A stretch of 64,000 nucleotides of DNA from positions 124,001 through 188,000 of the forward strand of contig NZ_JAGGKH010000002.1 of the NCBI RefSeq assembly GCF_017873565.1, read 5' to 3'. The DNA is from Lederbergia galactosidilytica. Lineage in GTDB: Bacteria; Bacillota; Bacilli; Bacillales; Bacillaceae_C. Under the pieces are notes generated by a model, which worked only from the letters and a program-made list of their open reading frames with translations, made no database searches and had not been told where the DNA came from. Below, in pieces: positions 1-9,261 of this stretch. Position 1 is the stretch's first letter, and each line of letters starts with the position of its first letter. The translations under genes and the position numbers were made by a program.

Positions 1-337
1 ACATTCAGCTTCCTTCCATTATACCTGCATTTCGCACAAATTTTCGAACACATTGCTCACTAATCCTCTAGCTCAATCATTTCAACCATTATGTTGGTTA
101 ATTTTAATGTAATATCTCTAACTATGGACTAAAATTATTACTTACTCGCTTTAGTGGTATTATATTTTCCGATGAATAAAACGATTCCGAGGTTTGCTTG
201 GTGAAGAAGCAACATGTTTATTTGTTATTTAAGAGTTAGAGCATTCAAATAAATGCTTTGCCAACTAACCAATGCATGTTTTTAATGAGGCTTTTTCATT
301 AACAAGCTGTAACATGTTGCTGAGCAGTGAAAAAATG
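1..337. other. gene-free A+T-rich stretch downstream of spoVS
   Basis: I see no open reading frame with coding character on either strand. The stretch is A+T-rich and lies beyond the putative spoVS terminator. In B. subtilis other genes follow spoVS, but none begins here. No repeat shared with the rest of the window was recognised. Confidence 0.5.
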
Positions 338-372
338 AAAAAGATCCGTAAGCTAGCGCAAACGAATCTTTT
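338..372 (-). terminator. putative intrinsic terminator of spoVS
   Basis: Read on the minus strand, an AAAAGAT-CGT arm pairs with ACG-ATCTTTT across a loop of about 12 bases, with further T residues after the stem. It begins about 25 bases beyond the spoVS stop codon. Confidence 0.55.
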
Positions 373-395
373 GATCTGCAAATAATGAATATGGA

Positions 396-656
396 TTATC
401 TCGGTTCTACTATTAACTTAATAGCTGTTCTTTCTTCCCCATCAATCAAGATATCCGTAAATGCAGGTATACAGATTAAATCAACACCTCCCGGGGCGAC
501 AAAACCTCTTGCAATTGCAACTGCCTTCACTGCCTGATTTAGTGCCCCGGCTCCAATCGCTTGGATTTCCGCGCCTCCCCTTTCCCTGAGAACGCCTGCT
601 AGCGCACCCGCCACGGAATTAGGATTGGATTTAGCTGAAACTTTTAATATTTCCAT
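396..656 (-). CDS. spoVS: stage V sporulation protein S (SpoVS)
   Basis: An 86-residue protein of the SpoVS family, small Alba-like proteins required in B. subtilis for progression beyond stage V of sporulation, including coat assembly; a nucleic-acid-binding role has been proposed. The start is the ATG opening MEILKVSAKS, preceded by a strong AGGAGG about nine bases away. An in-frame upstream extension to 722 lacks the family sequence and would read through the ribosome-binding site. Length and sequence, with the GAGALNQAVKA and GVDLICIPAF segments, match the very conserved family. It is monocistronic, with its own terminator and a sigma-H-like promoter at 730-759. Confidence 0.96.
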   Translation of the reverse strand: MEILKVSAKSNPNSVAGALAGVLRERGGAEIQAIGAGALNQAVKAVAIARGFVAPGGVDLICIPAFTDILIDGEERTAIKLIVEPR

Positions 657-729
657 TTCTTGTTCCTCCTTGTCATTTCCCCATACAATTGTACAAATCA
701 CAATCGCAGTAACCCTTTCCACTGTTACT

Positions 730-759
730 ATATTCAGGAAAATTATGAACTATTCCAGA
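730..759 (-). promoter_or_regulatory. candidate sigma-H promoter of spoVS
   Basis: On the minus strand, TCTGGAATA (751-759) and CCTGAATAT (730-738) are separated by 12 bases. This resembles the sigma-H pattern (an AGGA-type -35 and a GAAT -10), with one deviation in the -35. spoVS of B. subtilis is known to depend on sigma-H. The assignment rests on this match and on position only. Confidence 0.4.
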
Positions 760-917
760 TTGTCCAAAAGAGAGAACAAGAGAATTCAAACGTCAATTAA
801 AAATGAAACAATGTCGCTAACTATTTCGGTAATCTCTATTTAAATTCTCCATTTTAAAGGATAAGATTACATTCTTATATTATCCATGACGCTAAGCTAA
901 AAACATTTTGATAAATA

Positions 918-1718
918 CTATTCATCTAAAAACGGATGATCATCATTAATAAGGATCGGGCGGATTTTTTTAGCTGTTCCAGTTTTGGGATCTGCACTGA
1001 CTAAACAAGCACTAAGCTGTGCTCGACCACTCTTAGGTACCTCAAATCTCACTGGTAAGGCCGTGCGAAACTTTTGGATAACTGCACCTTTCTCCATTCC
1101 GAGGATTTCATCATATGGCCCCGTCATTCCTACATCTGTTAAATATGCTGTTCCATTAGGCAAAATCCGGTGATCTGCGGTTTGCACATGTGTGTGTGTA
1201 CCAATTACAGCTGTTGCTTTCCCGTCAAGGAACCAACCCATCGCTTGTTTTTCACTAGTTGTTTCAGCATGGAAATCAACAAAGATAATATTCGTGCGTT
1301 TTTTAGCGAGATTAATTAATTCTTGGGCCTTGTTAAATGGACAATCAAGTGCAGTCATAAATGTTCTCCCCTGCAGATTGATGATGGCTACTTCAATTGA
1401 ATTAATTTTAACAAAGGTAAGTCCTTTTCCAGGTGTGCCTTCAGGATAGTTTGCTGGTCTAACCAAATATTTAGCCTCATCAATAAATTCAAATATATCC
1501 TTATTATCCCAAGCATGGTTCCCTAAAGTTACTGCATTCGCTCCAGCTTCAAGAAACTGTTTATATATTTGCTCTGTGATTCCCCTACCTCCTGCAGCAT
1601 TTTCGCCATTAATAATGGTGACATGTGGCCGATATTTTCTTTTTAATTTTGATAAATATTCTTGCACCATCGCTCTTCCAGGTGATCCAACAACGTCACC
1701 AATAAATAAAATTTCCAT
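918..1718 (-). CDS. ymdB: YmdB, calcineurin-like metallophosphodiesterase
   Basis: A 266-residue dinuclear-metal phosphodiesterase. The B. subtilis homologue acts on 2',3'-cyclic nucleotides and influences the biofilm/motility switch. Visible ligand motifs are GDVVGS (D8), NGEN (E39, N40), LGNHAWD (N67, H68), DFHAE (H150) and GTHTHVQ (H175, H177), a complete metal site. The start is the ATG before EILFIGD, with AAAGGG upstream; an extension to 1742 adds eight unconserved residues. It lies downstream of rny as in B. subtilis, separated by a terminator-like hairpin, so it may be transcribed partly by read-through. Confidence 0.95.
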   Translation of the reverse strand: MEILFIGDVVGSPGRAMVQEYLSKLKRKYRPHVTIINGENAAGGRGITEQIYKQFLEAGANAVTLGNHAWDNKDIFEFIDEAKYLVRPANYPEGTPGKGLTFVKINSIEVAIINLQGRTFMTALDCPFNKAQELINLAKKRTNIIFVDFHAETTSEKQAMGWFLDGKATAVIGTHTHVQTADHRILPNGTAYLTDVGMTGPYDEILGMEKGAVIQKFRTALPVRFEVPKSGRAQLSACLVSADPKTGTAKKIRPILINDDHPFLDE

Positions 1719-1783
1719 GCAAAATCCCTTTCTTTTGAACATGCATTACATGCTACAGTTTATTTCATTATAAAGCATACACA

Positions 1784-1815
1784 CAAAAAAGCGGAGTGAT
1801 CACACCCCGCTTTGT
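1784..1815 (-). terminator. intrinsic terminator after rny
   Basis: On the minus strand, AAAGCGGGGTG, a TGAT loop and CACTCCGCTTT are followed by a T run. It starts at the rny stop codon. Read-through would be needed to express ymdB from the rny promoter. Confidence 0.8.
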
Positions 1816-1816
1816 A

Positions 1817-3379
1817 TTATTTCGCATACTCGACTGCTCGTGTTTCTCTAATAACAGTTACTTTAATATGCCCCGGATAATCGAGATCATGCTCTATTCT
1901 CTTCCGGATATCACGTGCTAGTTTATGTGCCTCTAGATCATTGATTTGTTCAGGTTTTACGATAATCCGAACTTCTCTTCCTGCTTGTATAGCATATGAC
2001 TTTTCAACACCATCATAAGACTCAGAAATTTCTTCTAGTTTTTCCAAACGGCGAATATAATTTTCGAGAGTCTCACTTCTAGCACCAGGTCTTGCAGCTG
2101 ATAACGCATCTGCGGCTGCAACTAATACAGCAATAGTCGATGTTGGTTCAGTATCCCCATGATGGGATGCAATACTATTGATCACAACTGGATGTTCTTT
2201 ATATTTTGTAGCTAATTCAACACCAATTTCTACGTGGCTACCTTCTACCTCGTGGTCAATTGCTTTACCGATGTCATGCAATAAACCTGCACGACGAGCA
2301 AGTGTTACATCCTCGCCTAACTCTGCCGCAAGTAGCCCCGATAGAAAAGCAACTTCGATTGAGTGTTTAAGAACATTTTGTCCATAACTTGTACGATACT
2401 TCAATCGGCCAAGTATTTTAATTAGATCAGGATGTAATCCATGGACACTGACCTCAAATGTTGTCTGTTCACCAATTTCACGAATATGCTCGTCTACCTC
2501 TCGTCTAGCCTTATCCACCATTTCTTCAATGCGAGCAGGGTGAATTCTTCCATCTTGGACAAGCTTTTCAAGTGCTATTCTCGCAGTTTCGCGCCTAATT
2601 GGATCAAAACCTGATAAAATTACAGCCTCAGGTGTATCATCAATAATTAAATCAATGCCGGTCAATGTTTCAAGAGTCCTGATATTTCGGCCTTCTCTAC
2701 CAATAATTCGTCCTTTCATTTCATCGTTTGGTAGATTTACAACGGAAACAGTTGTTTCGGCCACATGTTCAGCTGAACAACGTTGAATAGCAAGAGAAAG
2801 AATATTTTTTGCCTTCTTATCAGCTTCTTCTTTAGCTTGCATTTCGCTTTCCTTGATCATAACAGCAGTCTCATGAGCCAATTCTCTTTCTACATCTGAC
2901 AGAATAATTGTTTTAGCTTCCTCACGAGTTAATCCGGAAATTCGTTCTATCTCAGCCTCTTGTTTACGGACCAATTCATCCACTTTGCTTTCCATCTCTT
3001 CAATATGTTGTTGTCTTTCATTAAGAGATTCCTCTTTCCTTTCAAGCGTATTTTCGCGCTTATCAAGAGTTTCGTCTTTTCGGTCGAGGTTCTCCTCCTT
3101 TTGCAATAATCGATTTTCTTGTTTTTGCAATTCGGTTCTTCTATCTCGAAGTTCAAGTTCCGTTTCAGTACGAAGACGGTGATTTTCATCTTTCGCTTCT
3201 AACAAGGCTTCCTTTTTTAATGCTTCTGCATCTCGCTTAGCATCTACTAAAATCTGCTCAGCAGAACTTTTAGCACCTGTTATTTTAGCCTCTGTAATCA
3301 ATTTAAAAATGAAATAGCCAACAACTAAACCGACGATAAGGGCAAGCAAAATGGAGATGATGATAATGGGTGTTTCCAT
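1817..3379 (-). CDS. rny: ribonuclease Y
   Basis: RNase Y, the membrane-anchored endoribonuclease that initiates bulk mRNA decay in many Firmicutes; 520 residues, the usual length. An N-terminal transmembrane helix (about 4-24) is followed by a long charged coiled coil (about 30-200), a KH RNA-binding domain (about 210-275, with [11 protein letters not shown]) and an HD hydrolase domain (about 335-430, with [12 protein letters not shown]). An AGGTG-type ribosome-binding site precedes the ATG. A sigma-A-like promoter lies at 3512-3540. The genes pbpX or ymdC-type neighbours seen in some relatives are absent between rny and recA. Confidence 0.97.
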   Translation of the reverse strand: METPIIIISILLALIVGLVVGYFIFKLITEAKITGAKSSAEQILVDAKRDAEALKKEALLEAKDENHRLRTETELELRDRRTELQKQENRLLQKEENLDRKDETLDKRENTLERKEESLNERQQHIEEMESKVDELVRKQEAEIERISGLTREEAKTIILSDVERELAHETAVMIKESEMQAKEEADKKAKNILSLAIQRCSAEHVAETTVSVVNLPNDEMKGRIIGREGRNIRTLETLTGIDLIIDDTPEAVILSGFDPIRRETARIALEKLVQDGRIHPARIEEMVDKARREVDEHIREIGEQTTFEVSVHGLHPDLIKILGRLKYRTSYGQNVLKHSIEVAFLSGLLAAELGEDVTLARRAGLLHDIGKAIDHEVEGSHVEIGVELATKYKEHPVVINSIASHHGDTEPTSTIAVLVAAADALSAARPGARSETLENYIRRLEKLEEISESYDGVEKSYAIQAGREVRIIVKPEQINDLEAHKLARDIRKRIEHDLDYPGHIKVTVIRETRAVEYAK

Positions 3380-3511
3380 ATTTTCACCTCCCCTTGCTAT
3401 GAAATTACAATAATTTTTTTCATGTCGGCTGGTACATTGCTACATAGGTTTCAATATACTGAGCCAAGCTCAAATTCATGCATGCGAAAAAAATGTAAAA
3501 TATACATGTTA

Positions 3512-3540
3512 ATTTTATAGTTGTGACGTTTTAATGTCAA
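3512..3540 (-). promoter_or_regulatory. sigma-A-like promoter of rny
   Basis: On the minus strand a perfect TTGACA (3535-3540) and TAAAAT (3512-3517) are separated by 17 bases. This leaves a leader of roughly 125 bases before the rny start. It lies just beyond the recA terminator. Confidence 0.6.
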
Positions 3541-3564
3541 GTGAAGTTCGCTCCTATAATAGAA

Positions 3565-3602
3565 GAAAAACAAAGTCACTTGTCAAATGGACTTTGTTTT
3601 TT
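3565..3602 (-). terminator. intrinsic terminator after recA
   Basis: On the minus strand AACAAAGTC pairs with GACTTTGTT across a 12-base loop, followed by T residues. It starts about 10 bases beyond the recA stop codon. Confidence 0.8.
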
Positions 3603-3612
3603 CAATTTAAAC

Positions 3613-4665
3613 TTATTCATCTAAAAGGCTGAACTCATTTTGTTCTTCTTCTTCTACTTCTGGAGAAATTGTTTTTTCCTCATCTAATTGATAATGATCA
3701 CGAATTTTATACATAATTTCAGTTCGTAATTGTGGGTTTTCTTTCAGAAATTGCTTAGCATTTTCACGCCCTTGGCCAACTCGTTCTTCATTGTATGAGT
3801 ACCAAGAACCACTTTTTTGGACAATATCAAGCTCTGCCCCCATATCAACAATCTCACCCTCACGCGAAATTCCTTCTCCATACATAATATCCACTTCAGC
3901 TGTTCGGAATGGAGGGGCAACTTTGTTTTTAACTACCTTTATCTTTGTTCTATTACCAACAATTTCTTGCCCTTGCTTTAATTGTTCTGCACGACGAACT
4001 TCAAGACGAACAGAGGAGTAAAACTTGAGGGCTCTTCCCCCTGGAGTCGTTTCAGGATTTCCGAACATTACTCCTACTTTTTCACGGATTTGGTTGATAA
4101 AAATCGCAATCGTATTTGACTTGTTTATTGCACCTGATAATTTTCTAAGTGCCTGTGACATCAAACGAGCTTGTAGCCCTACATGGGCATCTCCCATTTC
4201 TCCTTCAATTTCAGCCTTTGGTACTAATGCTGCTACTGAGTCAATAACAATGATTTCAATAGCTCCACTTCTAACAAGAGCTTCCGCAATTTCTAAACCT
4301 TGTTCACCAGTGTCAGGCTGTGAAAGAAGCAATTCATCAATATTCACACCCAATTTTTCAGCATAAACTGGATCCAGAGCATGTTCAGCGTCAATAAAAG
4401 CCGCTTGTCCTCCGTTCGCTTGCACTTCAGCAATCGCATGAAGAGCAACGGTCGTTTTACCGGAACTTTCAGGACCATAGATTTCTATAACCCGCCCTCT
4501 CGGATAACCCCCGACTCCCAATGCAATATCAAGAGCAAGAGAACCACTCGATACAGTAGAAATTTTTCGGTTTGTTTGCTCTCCTAGTTTCATAACCGAA
4601 CCTTTACCAAATTGTTTTTCTATTTGTTTTAATGCCAAGTCCAATGCTTTTTGGCGATCACTCAT
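3613..4665 (-). CDS. recA: recombinase RecA
   Basis: RecA, the ATP-dependent strand-exchange protein and SOS co-protease, 350 residues. Walker A is GPESSGKTT (64-72), Walker B is [10 protein letters not shown] (about 137-146), and the L1/L2 region includes EGEMGD and [22 protein letters not shown]. The C-terminus is the usual acidic tail (EEEEQNEF). GGGAGGA precedes the ATG. Upstream, a consensus-like sigma-A promoter (4730-4758) has a near-consensus LexA/DinR box immediately upstream of its -35, so damage induction is expected. It forms a single-gene unit with a terminator at each side. Confidence 0.98.
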   Translation of the reverse strand: MSDRQKALDLALKQIEKQFGKGSVMKLGEQTNRKISTVSSGSLALDIALGVGGYPRGRVIEIYGPESSGKTTVALHAIAEVQANGGQAAFIDAEHALDPVYAEKLGVNIDELLLSQPDTGEQGLEIAEALVRSGAIEIIVIDSVAALVPKAEIEGEMGDAHVGLQARLMSQALRKLSGAINKSNTIAIFINQIREKVGVMFGNPETTPGGRALKFYSSVRLEVRRAEQLKQGQEIVGNRTKIKVVKNKVAPPFRTAEVDIMYGEGISREGEIVDMGAELDIVQKSGSWYSYNEERVGQGRENAKQFLKENPQLRTEIMYKIRDHYQLDEEKTISPEVEEEEQNEFSLLDE

Positions 4666-4729
4666 GAAATATCCTCCCTATGTTTATATTCTATTAAATT
4701 AATTTACTGTATCATTTAGAACTAACTCT

Positions 4730-4758
4730 AGTATAATGCTTTTTTTCCTGTTTGCCAA
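4730..4758 (-). promoter_or_regulatory. sigma-A promoter of recA
   Basis: On the minus strand TTGGCA (4753-4758) and TATACT (4730-4735) are separated by exactly 17 bases, about 65 bases before the recA start. Confidence 0.7.
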
Positions 4759-4766
4759 GTAAAAAA

Positions 4767-4780
4767 CGAACATTTATTCG
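4767..4780 (-). promoter_or_regulatory. putative LexA (DinR) SOS box upstream of recA
   Basis: The 14-base motif CGAACATTTATTCG matches the Bacillus SOS operator CGAAC-N4-GTTCG except at one position of the right half-site. It sits eight bases upstream of the -35, at the position expected for recA control. Its identity is inferred from motif and context. Confidence 0.65.
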
Positions 4781-4941
4781 TTGTTTTTCATGAGTAATTG
4801 GAATGAAAAAGAGCATTTTTATTGAAAGAAAATCCTTTTTTTATACATTTTTCACCTTAAAAACGCCGTTTTGATAAATTTTCAAAAATAATAATCCCCA
4901 CATCTGTGAATAAATTTCAATGAAGGAATATGTAAAAATAG

Positions 4942-4981
4942 AAAACAATCAAAAGCGTCAAAGCGCGCTCTTGATTGTTTT
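4942..4981 (-). terminator. terminator-like hairpin after cinA
   Basis: An 11-base perfect inverted repeat (AAAACAATCAA / TTGATTGTTTT) has an inner AGCG/CGCT stem. It lies between the cinA stop and the recA promoter and could act in either direction. The T run on the minus strand is short. The rest of 4782-5106 shows nothing recognisable. Confidence 0.6.
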
Positions 4982-5106
4982 AGAAATAGATTACTTCTTA
5001 TAAGTGCAAAAATAAATTTGTTGCAAAGAAAAGCTTGGTTGAATCAGTCATCTGCAATTATCAAATAGTGTCAAAATTTACGACTTTTTCTAATCCAAAA
5101 CAGACT

Positions 5107-6357
5107 TTAGGAAATACGGGAATTGTCCAATTCTTTTAATAGGTAATAACAGCCATATTTTACTGTTCTTTTTTGATTGCCAATTCTCGAACCAGAAAGA
5201 TTTAAATGATAGGTTTTAGTCGGACGATCATCAAAAGAAATACCAATCCAGACAGTGCCTGCTGGATGTCCTTCCAGAGAATCAGGACCAGCTACTCCTG
5301 TAAAACTTATTCCTATATTGGTCCCTAAGATGGTGCGGATATTTTCCGCTAGTTCAATCGCACATTGTTCGCTTACAACACCATGTTTCTCAATCGTTTC
5401 AGCTTTTACTTGACACAACTTTATTTTTGACTGATTAGAGTAACAAACAACTCCTCCAATCAACATCGTGCTTACCCCTGTTACACCTGTCATTTCCGAT
5501 TGGAACATACCGCCCGTTAAACTTTCTGCTGCAGCAATCGTTAAATCATTTTTATCCAGAATGGTAAGCAATTCTTTCATTATTGTCGTCTGGTCATATC
5601 CATAAAAGAATTCTCCCACCCGGTCATTAATCTTTCTTTCCATTTGATCGATCATTTGAATCGCCTTTTCCTCTGATCGATCACGAGCAGTTATTCTAAT
5701 TGTTACCTCATTATCACCTGCAAGTGGAGCAATAGTTGGATTTGTTTGTGCATCAATAAGATCTTCAATTTCTGCCTCCAACTGAGATTCGCCAATCCCA
5801 AAATAACGCAATACCCTGGATTCAATTCTTTCCCGTGATTCTAGTTGATCTAAAATAGCGGATGCACCATATTTTCGAAGCATTGGCTGCATTTCATGTG
5901 GTGGTCCAGGTAACAACATATAAAATTGATTATCCTTTTTTACGAACATGCCTGGAGCCATTCCGTGTTCATTTGGAAGGACTGATGCATCCTCTAAAAC
6001 AAGAGCTTGTTTCTTATTATTCTCTGACATCTTTCTTCCTGTTTTTTTGAAGTAGGAAACGATATTCTCCATAGCAATAGCGTCTTCCACAAGTTGCTTT
6101 CCGGTATGGGCCGCGATGACTTCTTTCGTTAAATCATCTTTGGTCGGTCCTAATCCTCCCGTAAAGATAATAAGGTCTGCTCTCTCTTCAGCAATAGAAA
6201 TCGCTTTTTCTAATCTTTTCGGATTATCGCCAACAACTGTATGATAGTAAACATGAACCCCTAATTCGGCTAGTTCACGCGATATAAACTGTGCATTCGA
6301 ATTCACTATTTGTCCCAGCAAAAGTTCTGTACCTACCGCAATAATTTCAGCATTCAT
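5107..6357 (-). CDS. cinA: CinA, competence/damage-inducible protein
   Basis: A 416-residue two-domain protein. The N-terminal half is a MoCF-biosynthesis-like nucleotide-binding domain ([15 protein letters not shown] at the start, GGLGPTKDD and LLPGPPHEM later), which in characterised CinA proteins hydrolyses ADP-ribose. The C-terminal half (about 255-415) is the CinA/NMN-deamidase domain, with AAESLTGG and GVAGPD. Bacillus cinA lies directly upstream of recA and is linked to competence. Here a terminator and a separate recA promoter stand between the two genes, so co-transcription is not guaranteed. The start follows an AAGGA motif. Confidence 0.93.
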   Translation of the reverse strand: MNAEIIAVGTELLLGQIVNSNAQFISRELAELGVHVYYHTVVGDNPKRLEKAISIAEERADLIIFTGGLGPTKDDLTKEVIAAHTGKQLVEDAIAMENIVSYFKKTGRKMSENNKKQALVLEDASVLPNEHGMAPGMFVKKDNQFYMLLPGPPHEMQPMLRKYGASAILDQLESRERIESRVLRYFGIGESQLEAEIEDLIDAQTNPTIAPLAGDNEVTIRITARDRSEEKAIQMIDQMERKINDRVGEFFYGYDQTTIMKELLTILDKNDLTIAAAESLTGGMFQSEMTGVTGVSTMLIGGVVCYSNQSKIKLCQVKAETIEKHGVVSEQCAIELAENIRTILGTNIGISFTGVAGPDSLEGHPAGTVWIGISFDDRPTKTYHLNLSGSRIGNQKRTVKYGCYYLLKELDNSRIS

Positions 6358-6387
6358 CCCAACAAAATCCTTCCCGCATTATATTCA

Positions 6388-6966
6388 TCATTTTGAATTT
6401 AAAAGTGCTTTTCTATTTTTATGGAAATATTCATAGCCAGACCATATTGTAAAAAACATCGCAATCCATAAAGCAATTAGAGCGAAGGGAATACCTATTG
6501 CTTCAAAAAAGATATTATTAAGAAGTAAGGCAGAGATAGCAATGATTTGGGTCCATGTTTTTATTTTCCCCAACATATTAGCTGCGACTACCTCACCAGA
6601 GCCCGCTAACACAAGCCGTAATCCAGTCACAGCAAATTCGCGACTAATAATGATAATCACGATCCACGAGGGAGCCAACTGCATTTCAACCAAAACAATA
6701 AGCGCCGCAGAAACAAGTAGTTTATCGGCAAGCGGATCTAAAAACTTACCTAGAGTTGTAACCAATTCGTATTTTCGTGCAAAATAACCATCCACCCAAT
6801 CTGTCACTGCAGCAATAATAAAAATTAATGCACCAATAAGATGGGAGAGTTCAATCTCTGTCCCTGGAAGTTGTATAATGCCCCATCGAAAGGGTACAAG
6901 CATAAAGATTAAAAAAACTGGAATAAGTAATATTCTAGATACAGTAATTTTATTCGGTAAATTCAT
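6388..6966 (-). CDS. pgsA: phosphatidylglycerophosphate synthase PgsA
   Basis: CDP-diacylglycerol-glycerol-3-phosphate 3-phosphatidyltransferase, the committed step of phosphatidylglycerol synthesis in the membrane; 192 residues. The CDP-alcohol phosphotransferase signature DG-x2-AR-x8-G-x3-D-x3-D is complete (DGYFARKYELVTTLGKFLDP). Several hydrophobic helices span the protein. The start MNLPNKIT follows TTGGGAGGAAA; an in-frame extension to 6984 would overlap that site. It lies 30 bases upstream of cinA, probably in one transcript. Confidence 0.95.
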   Translation of the reverse strand: MNLPNKITVSRILLIPVFLIFMLVPFRWGIIQLPGTEIELSHLIGALIFIIAAVTDWVDGYFARKYELVTTLGKFLDPLADKLLVSAALIVLVEMQLAPSWIVIIIISREFAVTGLRLVLAGSGEVVAANMLGKIKTWTQIIAISALLLNNIFFEAIGIPFALIALWIAMFFTIWSGYEYFHKNRKALLNSK

Positions 6967-7008
6967 GAAAAAATTTCCTCCCAATCAAAAGCTTAATTCT
7001 AAGCTTAG

Positions 7009-7039
7009 TAAAAATAACCGCCGACAAGCGGCGGAAAAA
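7009..7039 (-). terminator. intrinsic terminator after rodZ
   Basis: CCGCCG and CGGCGG flank a five-base loop, with T residues following on the minus strand. It separates rodZ from pgsA. Confidence 0.75.
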
Positions 7040-7040
7040 G

Positions 7041-7949
7041 TTATTGTTGCTTATTAAATTTAATAATGATATTTTGTACAGTTGCTTCACTTTCAAATTC
7101 TAGTTTCTCATCATTTACATAAATTTCCGTATCCATCGCTCTTCCCGTCCGAATATACGCCTCTATGTCTTCAGAGAAATCATAAGTTTCACTTTCCCCG
7201 TTAGCAATTTTCTTGGACGCATATTGTTTATCGCTGTTATTTGTCACTTCAATCCATGCTTCACCAGAATCTGTCGCTTTCACGGTCACTTCATACTGAC
7301 TCATGTCTGAAACCTCATAAGTTGTTGTATTTCCAGCAACATTTTCCACCGTGATTGTTTGTGCGTCCTGTTCTTTGTCCTCTTCTGATTGATCATCATC
7401 TTTTTTTTCTTGATCCGTTGAATCTGTCTGACCCTCGTTACCCTTGTCATCAGCACTTGAATCAGTTGATGGGACATCATCTGATTCTGAGATATCAATG
7501 GATGTATTTGGTTCATCATTTACCGCGTCTTTATCATTTGAAATAAGAAAATTGGTGACCAAATACCAGACTAAAACGATAATAGCTATAAAGAAGATGG
7601 CCATTAGAATTTTCGGAAAAAACTCAATAAGTTTCGAACCTTTTCGTGAAACAGAATTTCGTGACTGTACACGCGTTAATTGTTCTGGCAAATCATCTTC
7701 ATAAGCTATCGGAATCTCATTTTTATATTCTTCAAACAAAACTTCAGGCTCAAGATCAACAGCCTCAGCGTATTGCTTAATAAATGCTCGAGTATAGAAT
7801 TTTCCGGGCATTACTTCAAAATTTCCCTCTTCAATCGCAGACAGATACCGCTTCTGTATTCGTGTAATAGCTTGAAGTTCGTCCAATGTTAGACTTTTTT
7901 CCTCTCTCGCCATTCGCAGTCTGCTACCTAAATCTGACAATTCCAACAC
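7041..7949 (-). CDS. rodZ: RodZ/YmfM-like membrane protein with HTH domain
   Basis: A 302-residue bitopic membrane protein of the RodZ family, linked to MreB and rod-shape maintenance. An Xre-like helix-turn-helix occupies about 6-70 (LRMAREEKSLTLDELQ). One transmembrane helix lies at about 112-136, followed by an Asp/Glu/Ser-rich extracytoplasmic linker (about 138-195) and a C-terminal beta domain of the DUF4115 type (about 205-300). The start is a GTG after AGGATAGG; a TTG one codon later is possible. B. subtilis calls this locus ymfM. The linker is low-complexity and should vary between relatives. Confidence 0.88.
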   Translation of the reverse strand: MLELSDLGSRLRMAREEKSLTLDELQAITRIQKRYLSAIEEGNFEVMPGKFYTRAFIKQYAEAVDLEPEVLFEEYKNEIPIAYEDDLPEQLTRVQSRNSVSRKGSKLIEFFPKILMAIFFIAIIVLVWYLVTNFLISNDKDAVNDEPNTSIDISESDDVPSTDSSADDKGNEGQTDSTDQEKKDDDQSEEDKEQDAQTITVENVAGNTTTYEVSDMSQYEVTVKATDSGEAWIEVTNNSDKQYASKKIANGESETYDFSEDIEAYIRTGRAMDTEIYVNDEKLEFESEATVQNIIIKFNKQQ

Positions 7950-7958
7950 CTGCCTATC

Positions 7959-8747
7959 CTAAAAATCAAACCCAAAATTAGGTTCACTAAAAAGACTGTT
8001 CTGCGACATCGCCTCGTATGTAATTTTTTCCTCAGGGGTATTTCTTAGTTCGATAATGTAATCGAAATCCTCAATTGAATACTCAGAATGCTGTACAAAA
8101 ATATCAGGATGCTCGATTACTTTCACTGCTGGGAGACACATAATTTCTCGGACAAGTTGCAAATGCCTTTCATCTGCCCGTTTTCTAGAAACAATCCCAT
8201 CAATAATAAAGATATTATTAGCATCGTACTCGTCCTTGATTAATTCTTTACGTATTGTCTGTTTTAACAAAGTTGAGGAAACAAACAGCCATTTTTTATT
8301 CGCACAAACGCTCGCAGCAACAACCGATTCGGTTTTTCCTACGCGTGGCATCCCTCTAATCCCGATTAGTTTATGCCCCTCTTGTTTAAATAATTCAGCC
8401 ATAAAGTCAACAAGCAATCCAAGTTCATCGCGCACAAATCTGAATGTCTTTTTGTCATCCATATCTCTTTGTATATAGCGACCATGTCGAACAGCTAAAC
8501 GATCACGAAGCTTTGGTTCTCTCATCTTTGTCAGTTTAATTGTATCAACTGTATCTAAAATAGATTTTAATCGTTTTATTTGCACTTCATTACTTGCACG
8601 TATCAAAAGACCACGTCTTCCACTATCTACTCCATTAATACTAATAATATTAATCGATAGCATCCCTAATAAAGAAGAAATATCTCCTAAAAGACCGGGC
8701 CGATCAATTGTAATTTCATATTCAAAATACCATTCTTTCCGATCCAC
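7959..8747 (-). CDS. ymfK: YmfK family protein (DUF3388): ACT-like and P-loop-like regions
   Basis: About 262 residues; function unknown. The N-terminal segment (about 5-75) reads like an ACT small-molecule-binding domain, with DRPGLLGDISSLLGML followed by GVDSGRRGLLIRA. The second half has an apparent Walker A, GMPRVGKT (about 132-139), then a hydrophobic strand and a run resembling Walker B (NIFIIDGIV). I chose the GTG at 8747 because GAGGAG lies nine bases upstream inside the longer frame; the longer TTG start at 8768 would place that site within the coding region. Position between ymfJ and rodZ matches B. subtilis. Confidence 0.85.
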   Translation of the reverse strand: MDRKEWYFEYEITIDRPGLLGDISSLLGMLSINIISINGVDSGRRGLLIRASNEVQIKRLKSILDTVDTIKLTKMREPKLRDRLAVRHGRYIQRDMDDKKTFRFVRDELGLLVDFMAELFKQEGHKLIGIRGMPRVGKTESVVAASVCANKKWLFVSSTLLKQTIRKELIKDEYDANNIFIIDGIVSRKRADERHLQLVREIMCLPAVKVIEHPDIFVQHSEYSIEDFDYIIELRNTPEEKITYEAMSQNSLFSEPNFGFDF

Positions 8748-8851
8748 TACGACCCACTCCTCGGTCAAACTAAGTTTACGTAAAGATGTCTAGTATATAT
8801 AATAGCGGATAATCATTTAATTTGAAAGAAAAACATATTGTGAATTGAATG

Positions 8852-8915
8852 AAAAAAAGACTGGTTCTTAAAAGTTTTCTTTTAAAAAGAAAAGAAATAC
8901 TTTTAGAACACAGTC
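8852..8915 (-). terminator. intrinsic terminator after ymfJ
   Basis: A long imperfect inverted repeat (GACTGTGTTCTAAAAG against CTTTTAAGAACCAGTC on the minus strand) ends in a T-rich run. The central part is A+T-rich. Confidence 0.75.
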
Positions 8916-8931
8916 ATCTAACCCACAAATT

Positions 8932-9189
8932 TTATTTGGAACTGTTGTTTTCTACTAGTTTTACCATCACACTAGCAATAGCTTCTTGTTCCTCTTTTGA
9001 AGCAACAGACCAGAGATCAGATAATACTCTTTGTTGCTCATTCTTTGGGTCTACATGTTTCGCTAAATAATCTCCGACATGATGAGCCATCTTATCGATA
9101 ATTCCGTCAGACATTCCTTGTTCTTGCGCATCATCGAGCTGATCACCTAAAAAGTTTTTCCATTGATCCCAATTATTTAAAATTGACAT
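8932..9189 (-). CDS. ymfJ: YmfJ family protein (DUF3243)
   Basis: An 85-residue acidic soluble protein of the DUF3243 family, which is conserved in Bacillaceae and has no established function. It begins MSILNNWDQW and includes HHVGDYLAKHVDPKNEQQ. A strong AAGGAGGTAATGAC precedes the ATG. It is the promoter-distal gene after ymfI, with its own terminator before ymfK. Confidence 0.88.
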   Translation of the reverse strand: MSILNNWDQWKNFLGDQLDDAQEQGMSDGIIDKMAHHVGDYLAKHVDPKNEQQRVLSDLWSVASKEEQEAIASVMVKLVENNSSK

Positions 9190-9261
9190 GTCATTACCTC
9201 CTTTTATTGAGAAGCTTCGCAGTTATTATGTACAATTCAAAATCACATTATTCTCTAGTAA

